64,000 nt of DNA from the NCBI RefSeq assembly GCF_014647455.2, contig NZ_BMPF01000001.1:930001-994000 (forward strand), in the 5' to 3' direction. This document shows positions 44,318-52,051 of this stretch, one piece after another. The stretch's first letter is position 1, and the number at the start of each line of letters is the position of its first letter. The translations under genes and the position numbers were made by a program. The notes under the pieces are model-generated. The model did no database searches and was not told where the DNA came from. It worked only from the letters and a program-made list of their open reading frames with translations. This DNA is from Halarchaeum grantii. Its GTDB lineage: Archaea; Halobacteriota; Halobacteria; Halobacteriales; Halobacteriaceae.

Positions 44318-46594
44318 GTGAGCGCCCTCCACGCCCTCGGCTGGCTCGCCGCCCTCCTCGTCGTCGCGGCGGCCGGCCTCCCGCTCGCCGCCCGCGTCCT
44401 CCCCGACGACCACGCCGCCGGCCTCGCGCCGGCCATCGGGCTCGCCGCCGTCACGCTCCCCGCGTACTGGCTCGGCCACCTCGCGTGGGGCCGCGCGACC
44501 GCCGCCGTCGCGGCGCTCGTCGCGCTCGGCCTCGCCCTCTTCGTCGCGCGCCGCGACGGCCTCCCGCCGGTACCCCTCGGACCGGTCCTCGCGTTCGCCC
44601 TCGCGTTCTGCGGCCTCCTCGCCTATCGGTCGGTGTTCCCGGGCGTCTATCCCGCAGGCGGCGAGAAGTTCCTCGACTACGGGCTCCTGAAATCACTGTC
44701 GCGTGCGAGCGCCCTCCCGCCACAGGACGTCTGGTTCGCCGGCCGCCCCGTGCGCTACTACTACGGCGGCCTCCTCGCCGTCGCGAGCATCACCGAGCTG
44801 TCGGGCGTTCCCGTCCGCTACGCCTACAACCTCGGGCTCGCGACGTTCTACGCGACGCTCGCGAGCGCGGCGTACGCCGTCGCCGCCGCCGTCGCGGATG
44901 CGAACGGCGACAGCCCCGTGGCGGGTGGCGCGTTCGGCGCGTGCCTCGTCGCCGTCACCGGCCACCTCGCGACCCCCGTCCGCGTCGTCGTCGGCCTGCT
45001 CCCCGAGGACGTCGCGCTCCCCGCGTTCGACGTCGCCTTCGCCGGCATCCGCATGGATGCGGCGGACGCCTACGCGCACTACCACAGCCTCGGCGAGTGG
45101 ACGCCGTGGCTCGGGCGCTACGTCGCCCCCGGCACCCTCCACGTCACGCCCGCGTGGGAGTACACGAACGGCGACCTCCACGCGCACATGCTCGCTACGC
45201 CCTTCCTCCTCGTCGCCGCCGCCCTCGCGTTCGCGCTCTCGCGGGTCGACGAAGCGCGTCGCGCGCTCGCGCTCCTCTGCGGGATGGGGGGCGTCGCCGG
45301 CCTCCTCGCGCTCGTCTCCACGTGGAGCTACCCGAGCGCCGTCGGCCTCACCGGCCTCGCGCTCGCGCTCGCCGACCGGCATCCCGCGCGGCTGCTCGGA
45401 CGCCACGGCGCGCGCCTGCGTTCCGACGACGCGCTCCGCGACGAACTCGGCCGTCTCGTCGTCGCCGTCGCGGGCGCGCTCGCCGTCGCGCTCGGCGGCG
45501 CCGCGCTCGCGAGCCCGTTCCTCCTCTTCCACACGCCCGTCAACGGCGGCGTCGGCGTCCTCCCGCCGCGCACGCCCGTCGTCCCCTTCCTGCTCGCCGC
45601 CGGCGTCCCGCTCGCCGCGTTCGGCCTCCGCGTCGCAGGCGACGCGACCGTCACACGGCAGACGCTCACCGCGTTCGGCCTCCTCACCACCGGCATCGCG
45701 CTCGCCACGCTCGCGTCGCTCGGCACCGCCGCCCTCCTGCTCGCGTGCATCGCCGCCGGCTGGTACCTCCGTCGACGCCGCGACGCCGGCTTCGACCTCC
45801 TGCTCCTCGTCGCCGGCGCCGGCCTCCTCCTCGCCGTGGAGTTCACCTACGCGAAAGTCTGGCCCCACGACCCGAACGCGCCCCGCTGGAACACCGTCTA
45901 CAAGGTCTCGATGCAGGCGTGGGTGCTCTGGGGCGCCGGTGCCGGCGCCGCGCTCGCGGGTGTGCTCCCGAACGTCCGCCCGCGCCTCCGCGCGCTCGCT
46001 CGCCCCCGCGAAATCGACGTCTCGGCCGGGCAGATCGCCCGCGTCGCCACCGTCGTGCTCGTGCTCGGCGCCGGCCTCGCCTTCCCCGCGCTCGCCGTCA
46101 GCGACCGCGTCGGCTACGTCGCCACCCACGGCGCCGACCCGACGCTCGACGCCACCGAGTACGTCGAGGAGCGCCACTCCGGGGAGGCCGCCGCCATCGA
46201 CTGGCTCGACGCCCGCGAGGGCTCCCCGCACCTCGTCGAGGCCCCGGGGACGCCGATGTACCAGTTCCGCAGCGAGGCCAGCAGCCTCAGCGGCCTCCCG
46301 AGCGTCGTCGGTTGGCACCACGAGCAGGGCTATCGCGGCCCCGAGGCGTGGCAGACGCGCACCCGCGACGTCGGTGCGATATACAGTGCGCGCTGGGCGA
46401 GCGCCGCCCTCCTCCTCGACAAGTACGACGTCACCTACGTCTACGTCGGTCCGAACGAGCGCGAGCGCTACGACGTCCGCTCGTTCGACCACCCTGGCGT
46501 CGAGGTGGCGTTCGAGAACGACGCCGTCACGATATACGAGGTCGACGCCGACGCCGCCTGCGAGGCGGTCCGAGCGGACTGTCCGCGCGCCTGA
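44318..46594 (+). CDS. DUF2298 (YYY) polytopic membrane protein, probable glycosyltransferase-like (758 aa)
   Basis: Large membrane protein with about twelve to fourteen transmembrane segments and the 'YYY' block VWFAGRPVRYYYGGLLAVASI near residue 140-160 that defines the archaeal/Chloroflexi DUF2298 family. Later blocks EYTNGDLHAHMLATPFLLVAAALAFAL and WSYPSAVGLTGLAL match. The soluble C-terminus has NWLDAREGS-type helices and YRGPEAWQTRTRDV. The family is usually linked to surface glycosylation and has a GT-C-like architecture, which remains an inference. GTG start at 44318; 103 bases from the divergent gtrA gene. Confidence 0.9.
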   Translation: MSALHALGWLAALLVVAAAGLPLAARVLPDDHAAGLAPAIGLAAVTLPAYWLGHLAWGRATAAVAALVALGLALFVARRDGLPPVPLGPVLAFALAFCGLLAYRSVFPGVYPAGGEKFLDYGLLKSLSRASALPPQDVWFAGRPVRYYYGGLLAVASITELSGVPVRYAYNLGLATFYATLASAAYAVAAAVADANGDSPVAGGAFGACLVAVTGHLATPVRVVVGLLPEDVALPAFDVAFAGIRMDAADAYAHYHSLGEWTPWLGRYVAPGTLHVTPAWEYTNGDLHAHMLATPFLLVAAALAFALSRVDEARRALALLCGMGGVAGLLALVSTWSYPSAVGLTGLALALADRHPARLLGRHGARLRSDDALRDELGRLVVAVAGALAVALGGAALASPFLLFHTPVNGGVGVLPPRTPVVPFLLAAGVPLAAFGLRVAGDATVTRQTLTAFGLLTTGIALATLASLGTAALLLACIAAGWYLRRRRDAGFDLLLLVAGAGLLLAVEFTYAKVWPHDPNAPRWNTVYKVSMQAWVLWGAGAGAALAGVLPNVRPRLRALARPREIDVSAGQIARVATVVLVLGAGLAFPALAVSDRVGYVATHGADPTLDATEYVEERHSGEAAAIDWLDAREGSPHLVEAPGTPMYQFRSEASSLSGLPSVVGWHHEQGYRGPEAWQTRTRDVGAIYSARWASAALLLDKYDVTYVYVGPNERERYDVRSFDHPGVEVAFENDAVTIYEVDADAACEAVRADCPRA

Positions 46595-46732
46595 GCGGCG
46601 TGCGGAGCACCCGAGTGAACTCGGACGTTCGCTCGGCGACCGACGCGTGCACCGGTCCCCGACGCGGAGCGCCGGTGGTGCTCGTCGTAACAATCTGCAT
46701 CGAAAAGAGGCGCCGCAGGGCGCGGCAAGCAC

Positions 46733-47728
46733 CTACGCGAGGGGCGTTCGCTCGACGACCTGGCCGTCGTACGTCGGGTACTGCTCGACGATTTCGCCCT
46801 CGGTGATGTCGCCCTCCTCGACCATCTCCTCGAGGAGCCACCACGCGACCTCGACGTGCTCGGACTTGACTGTGTAGAACTCCTCGGGGACGCCGAGGGC
46901 GTCGAGTTCCGCCGGCGATATCCACGTCTTCCCGTAGACGAGCGTGCCGTCCTCGGTGACTTCGTCGAACTCGCGGCGGACGTTCTTCGCCATGCGCTTC
47001 AGACGACTGCGGTGCTGGGCGGCGTCCTTGAAGACGCTCGTGCAGAAGTAGACCTTCTCGTGGTGGGCCATCTCCTCGAGGATGGCGTCCTTCGAGCCCT
47101 CGACGGCGCTCATGTGGCCGTCCTGAAGCTCGTAGCCGGCCTCCTGCATCCGCTCGTAGTTCCCGTCGCTCATCTCGAACTCGTTGACGTTGCAGAAGTC
47201 GGCGGCGCCCTCGTCGAGGAACTCGAGGAACTCCGGTTCGGCGCGGATACCCGGGATCTCGAAGGCCGGCGTGAGGCCTTCCTCGCGGGCGATGTAGAGG
47301 ATTTCTTCCCACTCGGTTCCGTGGAGGTCGCCCCAGAGTTCGTAGGGCGGGTGGAACCGGATCTCGTCGAGGCCCGCCTCGCTGAGGCGGCGCATGTTCT
47401 CGCGGCCACCCGTGATCCCGGTGTAGAGGTGGGTGTGGTGGTCCTCGCCGAACTCCTCCTTGAGGAGGCGGAGGTAGCGGGTCGTGCGCTCCATCGCCTC
47501 CTGCGGTTCGCCGCCCGTGATGGAGGTGCCGAGGGCGTCCATCTTCTTCGCCTCCGCGACGACGTCCTCGTCGCTCTCGACCGGGCGCTCGTTGGCGTAG
47601 ACCTGCGTGACGTTCTTCCGGTTCTCACCCAGCGGGCAGTAGAAACAGTCGCGCTGGTCGCAATACCCATAGACGAAGAGGACCATCTTGCCCCCTTGCG
47701 CGCACTGCTCGCAGCCCTTCGAAATCAT
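46733..47728 (-). CDS. Radical SAM protein, COG2108-like (331 aa)
   Basis: TIM-barrel radical SAM enzyme homologue. The cluster-binding motif reads C23-x4-C28-x2-C31 (CDQRDCFYC), one residue longer than the canonical Cx3Cx2C. A further CEQC pair lies at 6-9 before it. The SAM-binding GGEP-like block is SITGGEPQEA near residue 70, and GLDEIRFHPPYELWG and VNEFEMSDGNY follow. The C-terminus includes TWISPAELDALGVPEEFYTVKSEHVEVAWWLLEEM. Known members are annotated as pyruvate-formate-lyase-activating-like or uncharacterised; substrate unknown. ATG at 47726-47728. Confidence 0.85.
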   Translation of the reverse strand: MISKGCEQCAQGGKMVLFVYGYCDQRDCFYCPLGENRKNVTQVYANERPVESDEDVVAEAKKMDALGTSITGGEPQEAMERTTRYLRLLKEEFGEDHHTHLYTGITGGRENMRRLSEAGLDEIRFHPPYELWGDLHGTEWEEILYIAREEGLTPAFEIPGIRAEPEFLEFLDEGAADFCNVNEFEMSDGNYERMQEAGYELQDGHMSAVEGSKDAILEEMAHHEKVYFCTSVFKDAAQHRSRLKRMAKNVRREFDEVTEDGTLVYGKTWISPAELDALGVPEEFYTVKSEHVEVAWWLLEEMVEEGDITEGEIVEQYPTYDGQVVERTPLA

Positions 47729-47875
47729 TCGGTATCACCGTTGTAGCGCGTCAGGACTCAAAAACCGCACGGGTTCGCTCGCCCGTGCGCGACGACCACA
47801 CGCGCCGGGCGGCATCGGCCAAAGGTCGCGAGCGCTCCCAAACCTCAATAACCGTCGACGGCGTACGGGGCGGTG

Positions 47876-48973
47876 ATGCTGTTGGTCCTCTGCGTCGATC
47901 TCGACGACGACCTCGGCCGGAAGACGGGCCTCGAAACGCCCGCCGTCGGCCGGGACGCCGTCGAGGCCGGCGCCGTCGCGCTCGCCACCGCCGACCCCGA
48001 GGACAGCGACGTCAACGTCCTCTTCGAGGGCGTCCACCTCTACGACGATCTCGCACCCGAGGAGACCGTCGAAGTCGCCGCCGTCACCGGCCTCGAAGGG
48101 AGCGACGTGCAGGCGAACCGCGCGGTCGGCGAGGAGGTCGACGAGGTGCTCGCCGGCCTCCAGACCGGCGAGGAGGTGCGCGCCGTCGTCGTCACCGACG
48201 GCGCGCAGGACGAGTCCGTCCTCCCCGTCATCCGCTCGCGCGTCCGCATCGACAGCGTCCGGCGCGTCGTCGTCCGCCAAGCGCAGGACCTCGAGTCGAT
48301 GTACTACACGATCAAGCAGGTGCTGAACGACCCGGAGACCCGAGGGACCATCCTCGTTCCGCTCGGCGTCCTCCTGCTCATCTATCCGCTGGCGGTCCTC
48401 GCGTCCTTCCTCGGGCTCCCCGGGGCGGTACTGGGGCTCTCGTCGGCCGCGCTCGGCCTCTACGCGCTCTTTCGTGGGTTGGGGCTCGCCGACGTCGTCG
48501 ACGACCTCGTGGAGCGCGCTCGCGACAGCCTCTACACGGGTCGCGTGACGCTCATCACGTACGTCGTCGCCGCCGCCCTCCTCCTCATCGGCGGCGTCGA
48601 GGGCGTCAACCGACTCGCCGAGTACCGCCAGACCGCCGGCGGGTCGCTCCCCGTCACGTCCGTCGTCGCCGCCCTCGTCAACGGCGCCGCCACCTGGTTC
48701 GCCGCCGCCGGCCTCACCTCCAGCGTCGGCCAGATCACCGACGAGTACCTCCACGACCAGTTCGAGTGGCAGTATCTCAACGCCCCCTTCTACGTGCTCG
48801 CCATCGCCGCCGTGCTCTACGCGCTCAGCGGGTTCTTCCTCCAGACGGTGTCGCTCCCGACGCTCGCCGCCGTCCTCACCGGCGGCACGCTCATGAGCGT
48901 CCTCAGTACGCTCGCGTTCGCCATCATCGAGGGGCGCGAGGAGAGCGAGGACGGCGACGTGCGAGCCGCCTGA
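47876..48973 (+). CDS. DUF373 membrane protein (365 aa)
   Basis: Archaeal DUF373 protein. The N-terminal 130 residues are a soluble Rossmann-like domain (LLVLCVDLDDDLGRKTGLETPAVGRDA near 1-30, RAVVVTDGAQDESVLPVIRSRVRIDSVRRVVVRQAQDLESMYYTI in the middle), followed by six or so transmembrane helices from about residue 155. DUF373 proteins are archaea-specific with no known function. ATG at 47876; a GTG immediately before is also in frame. The region upstream (47729-47875) has a TCAATAAC TATA-like element. Confidence 0.88.
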   Translation: MLLVLCVDLDDDLGRKTGLETPAVGRDAVEAGAVALATADPEDSDVNVLFEGVHLYDDLAPEETVEVAAVTGLEGSDVQANRAVGEEVDEVLAGLQTGEEVRAVVVTDGAQDESVLPVIRSRVRIDSVRRVVVRQAQDLESMYYTIKQVLNDPETRGTILVPLGVLLLIYPLAVLASFLGLPGAVLGLSSAALGLYALFRGLGLADVVDDLVERARDSLYTGRVTLITYVVAAALLLIGGVEGVNRLAEYRQTAGGSLPVTSVVAALVNGAATWFAAAGLTSSVGQITDEYLHDQFEWQYLNAPFYVLAIAAVLYALSGFFLQTVSLPTLAAVLTGGTLMSVLSTLAFAIIEGREESEDGDVRAA

Positions 48974-49035
48974 GCGGACGACCGCGCCAGCGGCCACGAC
49001 GCTATCGCTCGCGTTCGCGCGACCCGAGACCGAGG

Positions 49036-49878
49036 CTACCGCTCGCGTTCGACCACGAACGTCGCGAGTTGCGCCATGTACTCGCGGGCCTGCCCGTCCT
49101 CGAGGGCCGCGTCGTCGAGCGCCGCGAGCGCCGCGTCCGACTCCGCGTCCGCGAGCGCGTTCACCTCCTCGACGGAGCGGTCGGTGACGCGCAGGACCGA
49201 GGGGCGGTCCATCTCCTCGTCCGTCCCCGCGGGCTTCCCGAGCGCGTCCGTCTCCGCCGTGACGTCGAGGACGTCGTCGCGGAGTTGGAACGCGACGCCG
49301 ACGCGCTCGGCGTACTCGCCGAAGGCATCGACGGTGTCGGGGTCGGCGTCCGCCGCGATCGCGCCGAGTTCGGCGGACGCGCGGAAGAGCGCGCCCGTCT
49401 TACGTCGCGCGAGCTCCATGTACTCGGCCTCGTTGGAGGGCCGGTCGACGAGCTCGGTGGCCTCGCCCTGCCCGAGTTCCACGAGCGAGTCCGCCGCCGT
49501 CTCGAGGGCGCGCGCGTCGTCGCTGAAGAGCGCGAACGCCTCGCCGAGCAACCCGTCCGAGGCGACGATGGCGGGCCCGTAGCCGTGCGCCGCCCACGCC
49601 GACGGCTCGCCGCGACGCAGCTCCGAGCGGTCGATGATGTCGTCGACGACGAGCGACGCGTTGTGCACGAGCTCGACGCCGACCGCGTAATCGAGGGCGG
49701 CCTCGCCCTCGCCGCCCGCGGCCTCACAGCAGAGCACCGCGAGCGTCGGGCGAACGCGCTTCCCGCCCGCGAGCGTCGACTGCTCGAGCTTCTCGCGGAG
49801 CGCCGGCGGCTCCACCCGCCCAAGCACCTCTCGCAGGTGTTCCTCGATGGCGTCCCGCCGTGCCTCCACGTACTCCAT
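49036..49878 (-). CDS. Polyprenyl (geranylgeranyl/farnesylgeranyl) diphosphate synthase-like (280 aa)
   Basis: Trans-prenyltransferase that condenses IPP onto an allylic diphosphate to make the C20/C25 chains of archaeal lipids. Aspartate-rich motifs: LVVDDIIDRS (DDxxD) near residue 85 and FQLRDDVLD (second DDxxD) near 197. AGGKRVRPTLAVL near 37 is also typical, with Arg and Lys of the diphosphate pocket. At 280 residues it is shorter than the 340-360 aa main GGPP synthase of haloarchaea, so it may be one of the secondary paralogues (idsA type). Product length cannot be fixed by eye. ATG at 49876-49878. Confidence 0.88.
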   Translation of the reverse strand: MEYVEARRDAIEEHLREVLGRVEPPALREKLEQSTLAGGKRVRPTLAVLCCEAAGGEGEAALDYAVGVELVHNASLVVDDIIDRSELRRGEPSAWAAHGYGPAIVASDGLLGEAFALFSDDARALETAADSLVELGQGEATELVDRPSNEAEYMELARRKTGALFRASAELGAIAADADPDTVDAFGEYAERVGVAFQLRDDVLDVTAETDALGKPAGTDEEMDRPSVLRVTDRSVEEVNALADAESDAALAALDDAALEDGQAREYMAQLATFVVERER

Positions 49879-49933
49879 TGGCCCCTAGTCGGGGCCGCAG
49901 GCTCAAAAGCGTCCGTCTTTCCGCCGCGTTCGC

Positions 49934-50392
49934 CTAGTGGCCCTCGAGTTCCGCGCGGGCGTTCGCGGCGCGCCGCGCCTGCTCCTCGCGGCCGTCCACG
50001 TTCGCGAGGTCCTCCGTCGCCTCCAGCGTGCGGACGGCGTTGTCGAGGAAGCCGTAGAGGTCGCCCGGGTACGCGTAGACCATGTAGTCGTCCGTCATCA
50101 CGTCCACCATCGCCTCCGGGTCGAGGCCCTGCGCGCGCAGGTCGAGGAGGTACGCGATGAACTTGCGCTCGGGGTGCCCGCAGTAGGGGTTCGCCTGGCA
50201 GTCGCAATCGAGGAAGTCCTTCGAGAACTCGAGGACGCGCTCGGCGGTCGCGTCGTTGAGTTGGTCGAAGTTCCCGCCGCCGAAGAGCACGTCGAGGGTC
50301 GCGCCGCTGAACGCGCCCTTCGGGAAGTTCGCGTCCAACTGGCTGACGAGCTGGCGGTGGTTCTTGATGTAGATCTTGTCCGTGACTGCCAC
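49934..50392 (-). CDS. Conserved haloarchaeal protein with cysteine cluster, unknown (152 aa)
   Basis: Not recognised. It opens AVTDKIYIKNHRQLVSQLDANFPKGAF, mid-protein carries four cysteines close together (FLDCDCQANPYCGHPERKF, three of them, plus the His) that could hold zinc or a cluster, and the C-terminal half is helical (LDLRAQGLDPEAMVDVMTDDYMVYAYPGDLYGFLDNAVRTLE). The GTG at 50390-50392 is chosen because all sequence before it is non-coding and a T-poor spacer separates it from tRNA-His. It is upstream of the prenyl synthase gene, 55 bases away on the same strand. Confidence 0.75.
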   Translation of the reverse strand: MAVTDKIYIKNHRQLVSQLDANFPKGAFSGATLDVLFGGGNFDQLNDATAERVLEFSKDFLDCDCQANPYCGHPERKFIAYLLDLRAQGLDPEAMVDVMTDDYMVYAYPGDLYGFLDNAVRTLEATEDLANVDGREEQARRAANARAELEGH

Positions 50393-50490
50393 TACACGTC
50401 GAGAGGGGCGCTTCGCCGAAAAGCGTGTCGCGTTCGAGTGGGCCGTTTCGTAACGCCTATTAACGGCAGGGCGCTACGAACGAATGCAGT

Positions 50491-50564
50491 GTCCGGGTTG
50501 GGGTAGTGGACTATCCTTCAGCCTTGTGGAGGCTGAGACGCGGGTTCAATTCTCGCACCTGGAC
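50491..50564 (+). tRNA. tRNA-His (anticodon GTG)
   Basis: Cloverleaf with T1-T7 stem TCCGGGT/ACCTGGA, an encoded G at position -1 (50491) pairing with C73 (50564), the defining feature of histidine tRNA. D-arm GGGTAGTGGACTATCC; anticodon stem CAGCC/GGCTG enclosing TTGTGGA, hence anticodon GTG. T-arm GCGGGTTCAATTCTCGC. The CCA end is not encoded, and no intron is present. This supplies the G-1 without the eukaryotic Thg1 route, as in most archaea. Confidence 0.96.
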
Positions 50565-50737
50565 CTTTCTGCCGCGAGTCACAGTGAGTAGCCGAGCGTC
50601 CGAGCGGGCGGAAGTGAACCACGGGAGTCGCGGCGCGGACGGACGTGAGCCGCCGCCTCACCGAGGTTCGCTTCTCGCATCCGGATCGCTTCGTCGCGTG
50701 CCGGCCCGTCGAGCGCTGCGTATGCGCGCCGTCGCGC

Positions 50738-51925
50738 TCAGGACGAGCGGCCGGCGCCGGCGTGCTCGTCCGGGTTCGGCGACGGCACCTGCGAGCCTCG
50801 GCCGGCGGACTGGATGATGTCGAACGCGGTGACGAGGTCGGTGCGGGTGACGAGGCCGACGAGTTCGCCGCTCCCGTCGATGACGACGAGGCGGCCGATG
50901 CCGCTGTTCTGGATGCGTTCGAGGGCGTCCATCGCTTCGGCGTCCGGCCCGATAGTCTCGACCTCCGACGTCATGACGTCCGAGACGTGGTAGGCGTCGC
51001 GCTCGACGGGGTCGACCTCGCGGGCGTCCTCGAGCGTGACGACGCCGACGACGCGGCCGTCGTCCATGACGGGGTAGCCGGTGTGGCGCTCGTCGAACAT
51101 CCGCTCGGTGAGCTCGGCGACGGTGTCGTCGGGGCTGACGGTCTTCACGTCGCTCGCGGGCGTCATGACGTCGCGGACGGTGACGCCCTCGAAGGCGGCG
51201 TTCATCACGGTGCGCTGGCTCTCCGAGGACGCGCCGATGTAGATGAAGAAGGCGATGGCGACGAGCAGGAGGTTGCCGAAGAGGCCGACGATGCCGAGGA
51301 TGACGGCGACGACCTTCCCGACTTCGGCGGCGAGCTGGGTCGCGCGGGCGAACGAGCGGTTGCGCGCGAGGAGCGCGCGGAGGACGCGCCCGCCGTCCAT
51401 CGGGAAGCCGGGGAGGAGGTTGAACACGGCGAGGACGACGTTCGCGATGGCGAGGTAGCCGACGACGAAGAGGACGGGGGGAACGCCGGAGAAGACGCCG
51501 GCGGTGAGCGGGAGGTAGCAGACGACGCCGATGGCGACGCTCACCGCGGGGCCGGCGATGGCGATGAGGAACTCCTGCTGCCAGTCCTCGGGCTGCTCTT
51601 CGAGGTTCGCGACGCCACCGAGCAACCAGAGGGTGATGGACTCGATGGGGTAGCCGTAGTGCATCGAGACGAGACTGTGCCCGAGTTCGTGCAGGAGGAC
51701 GGACGCGAAGAGGCCGACGGCGGCCGCGATGCCGAGGAGCCACGGCGTCGCGCCCTGTGAGAGCGTCCCCGTGGGGAGGCCGAGCTGCCACGTCTGATTG
51801 AGCGTCGTGACCCACGTCTCGGTCTGCCACCCGATGAGGGCCGCGAGCACCGGGAGAACGAGCAGGAAGGTGACGTCGAGCTTGATGGGGATGCCGAAGG
51901 CGCTCCCGACCTTGTAGCTCCGCAT
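50738..51925 (-). CDS. Site-2-protease-family membrane metalloprotease with CBS pair (395 aa)
   Basis: Membrane zinc protease that cuts substrates within the bilayer. The zinc motif HELGH (H79-E80, H83) lies in a membrane segment, and the third ligand is D177 in NLLPGFPMDGGR. About six transmembrane helices cover residues 15-245. Two CBS domains follow (about 250-370: VRDVMTPASDVKTVSPDDTVAELTERM and VSDVMTSEVETIGPDAEAMDALERI in blocks), likely an adenine-nucleotide-binding switch for protease activity. No PDZ domain. This is the common archaeal S2P-CBS form. ATG at 51923-51925. Confidence 0.94.
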   Translation of the reverse strand: MRSYKVGSAFGIPIKLDVTFLLVLPVLAALIGWQTETWVTTLNQTWQLGLPTGTLSQGATPWLLGIAAAVGLFASVLLHELGHSLVSMHYGYPIESITLWLLGGVANLEEQPEDWQQEFLIAIAGPAVSVAIGVVCYLPLTAGVFSGVPPVLFVVGYLAIANVVLAVFNLLPGFPMDGGRVLRALLARNRSFARATQLAAEVGKVVAVILGIVGLFGNLLLVAIAFFIYIGASSESQRTVMNAAFEGVTVRDVMTPASDVKTVSPDDTVAELTERMFDERHTGYPVMDDGRVVGVVTLEDAREVDPVERDAYHVSDVMTSEVETIGPDAEAMDALERIQNSGIGRLVVIDGSGELVGLVTRTDLVTAFDIIQSAGRGSQVPSPNPDEHAGAGRSS

Positions 51926-52051
51926 GCCCCGGGTTTCGAACGTGACCAGTATAAACGTCGGTGGCCGGCTCTCGGCGGAACGTGCCGCGTCGGGAGCGCG
52001 CTCTCAGGCCGGAGCGAACCCCTGAAATAGCCGGGTACCCTAGTCAGACTC

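Noticed and set aside
44257-46806. 849-codon and related long frames over the DUF2298 gene
   Set aside because: Arg/Pro/Ala-rich translation without domains; the DUF2298 frame has membrane helices and the YYY block.
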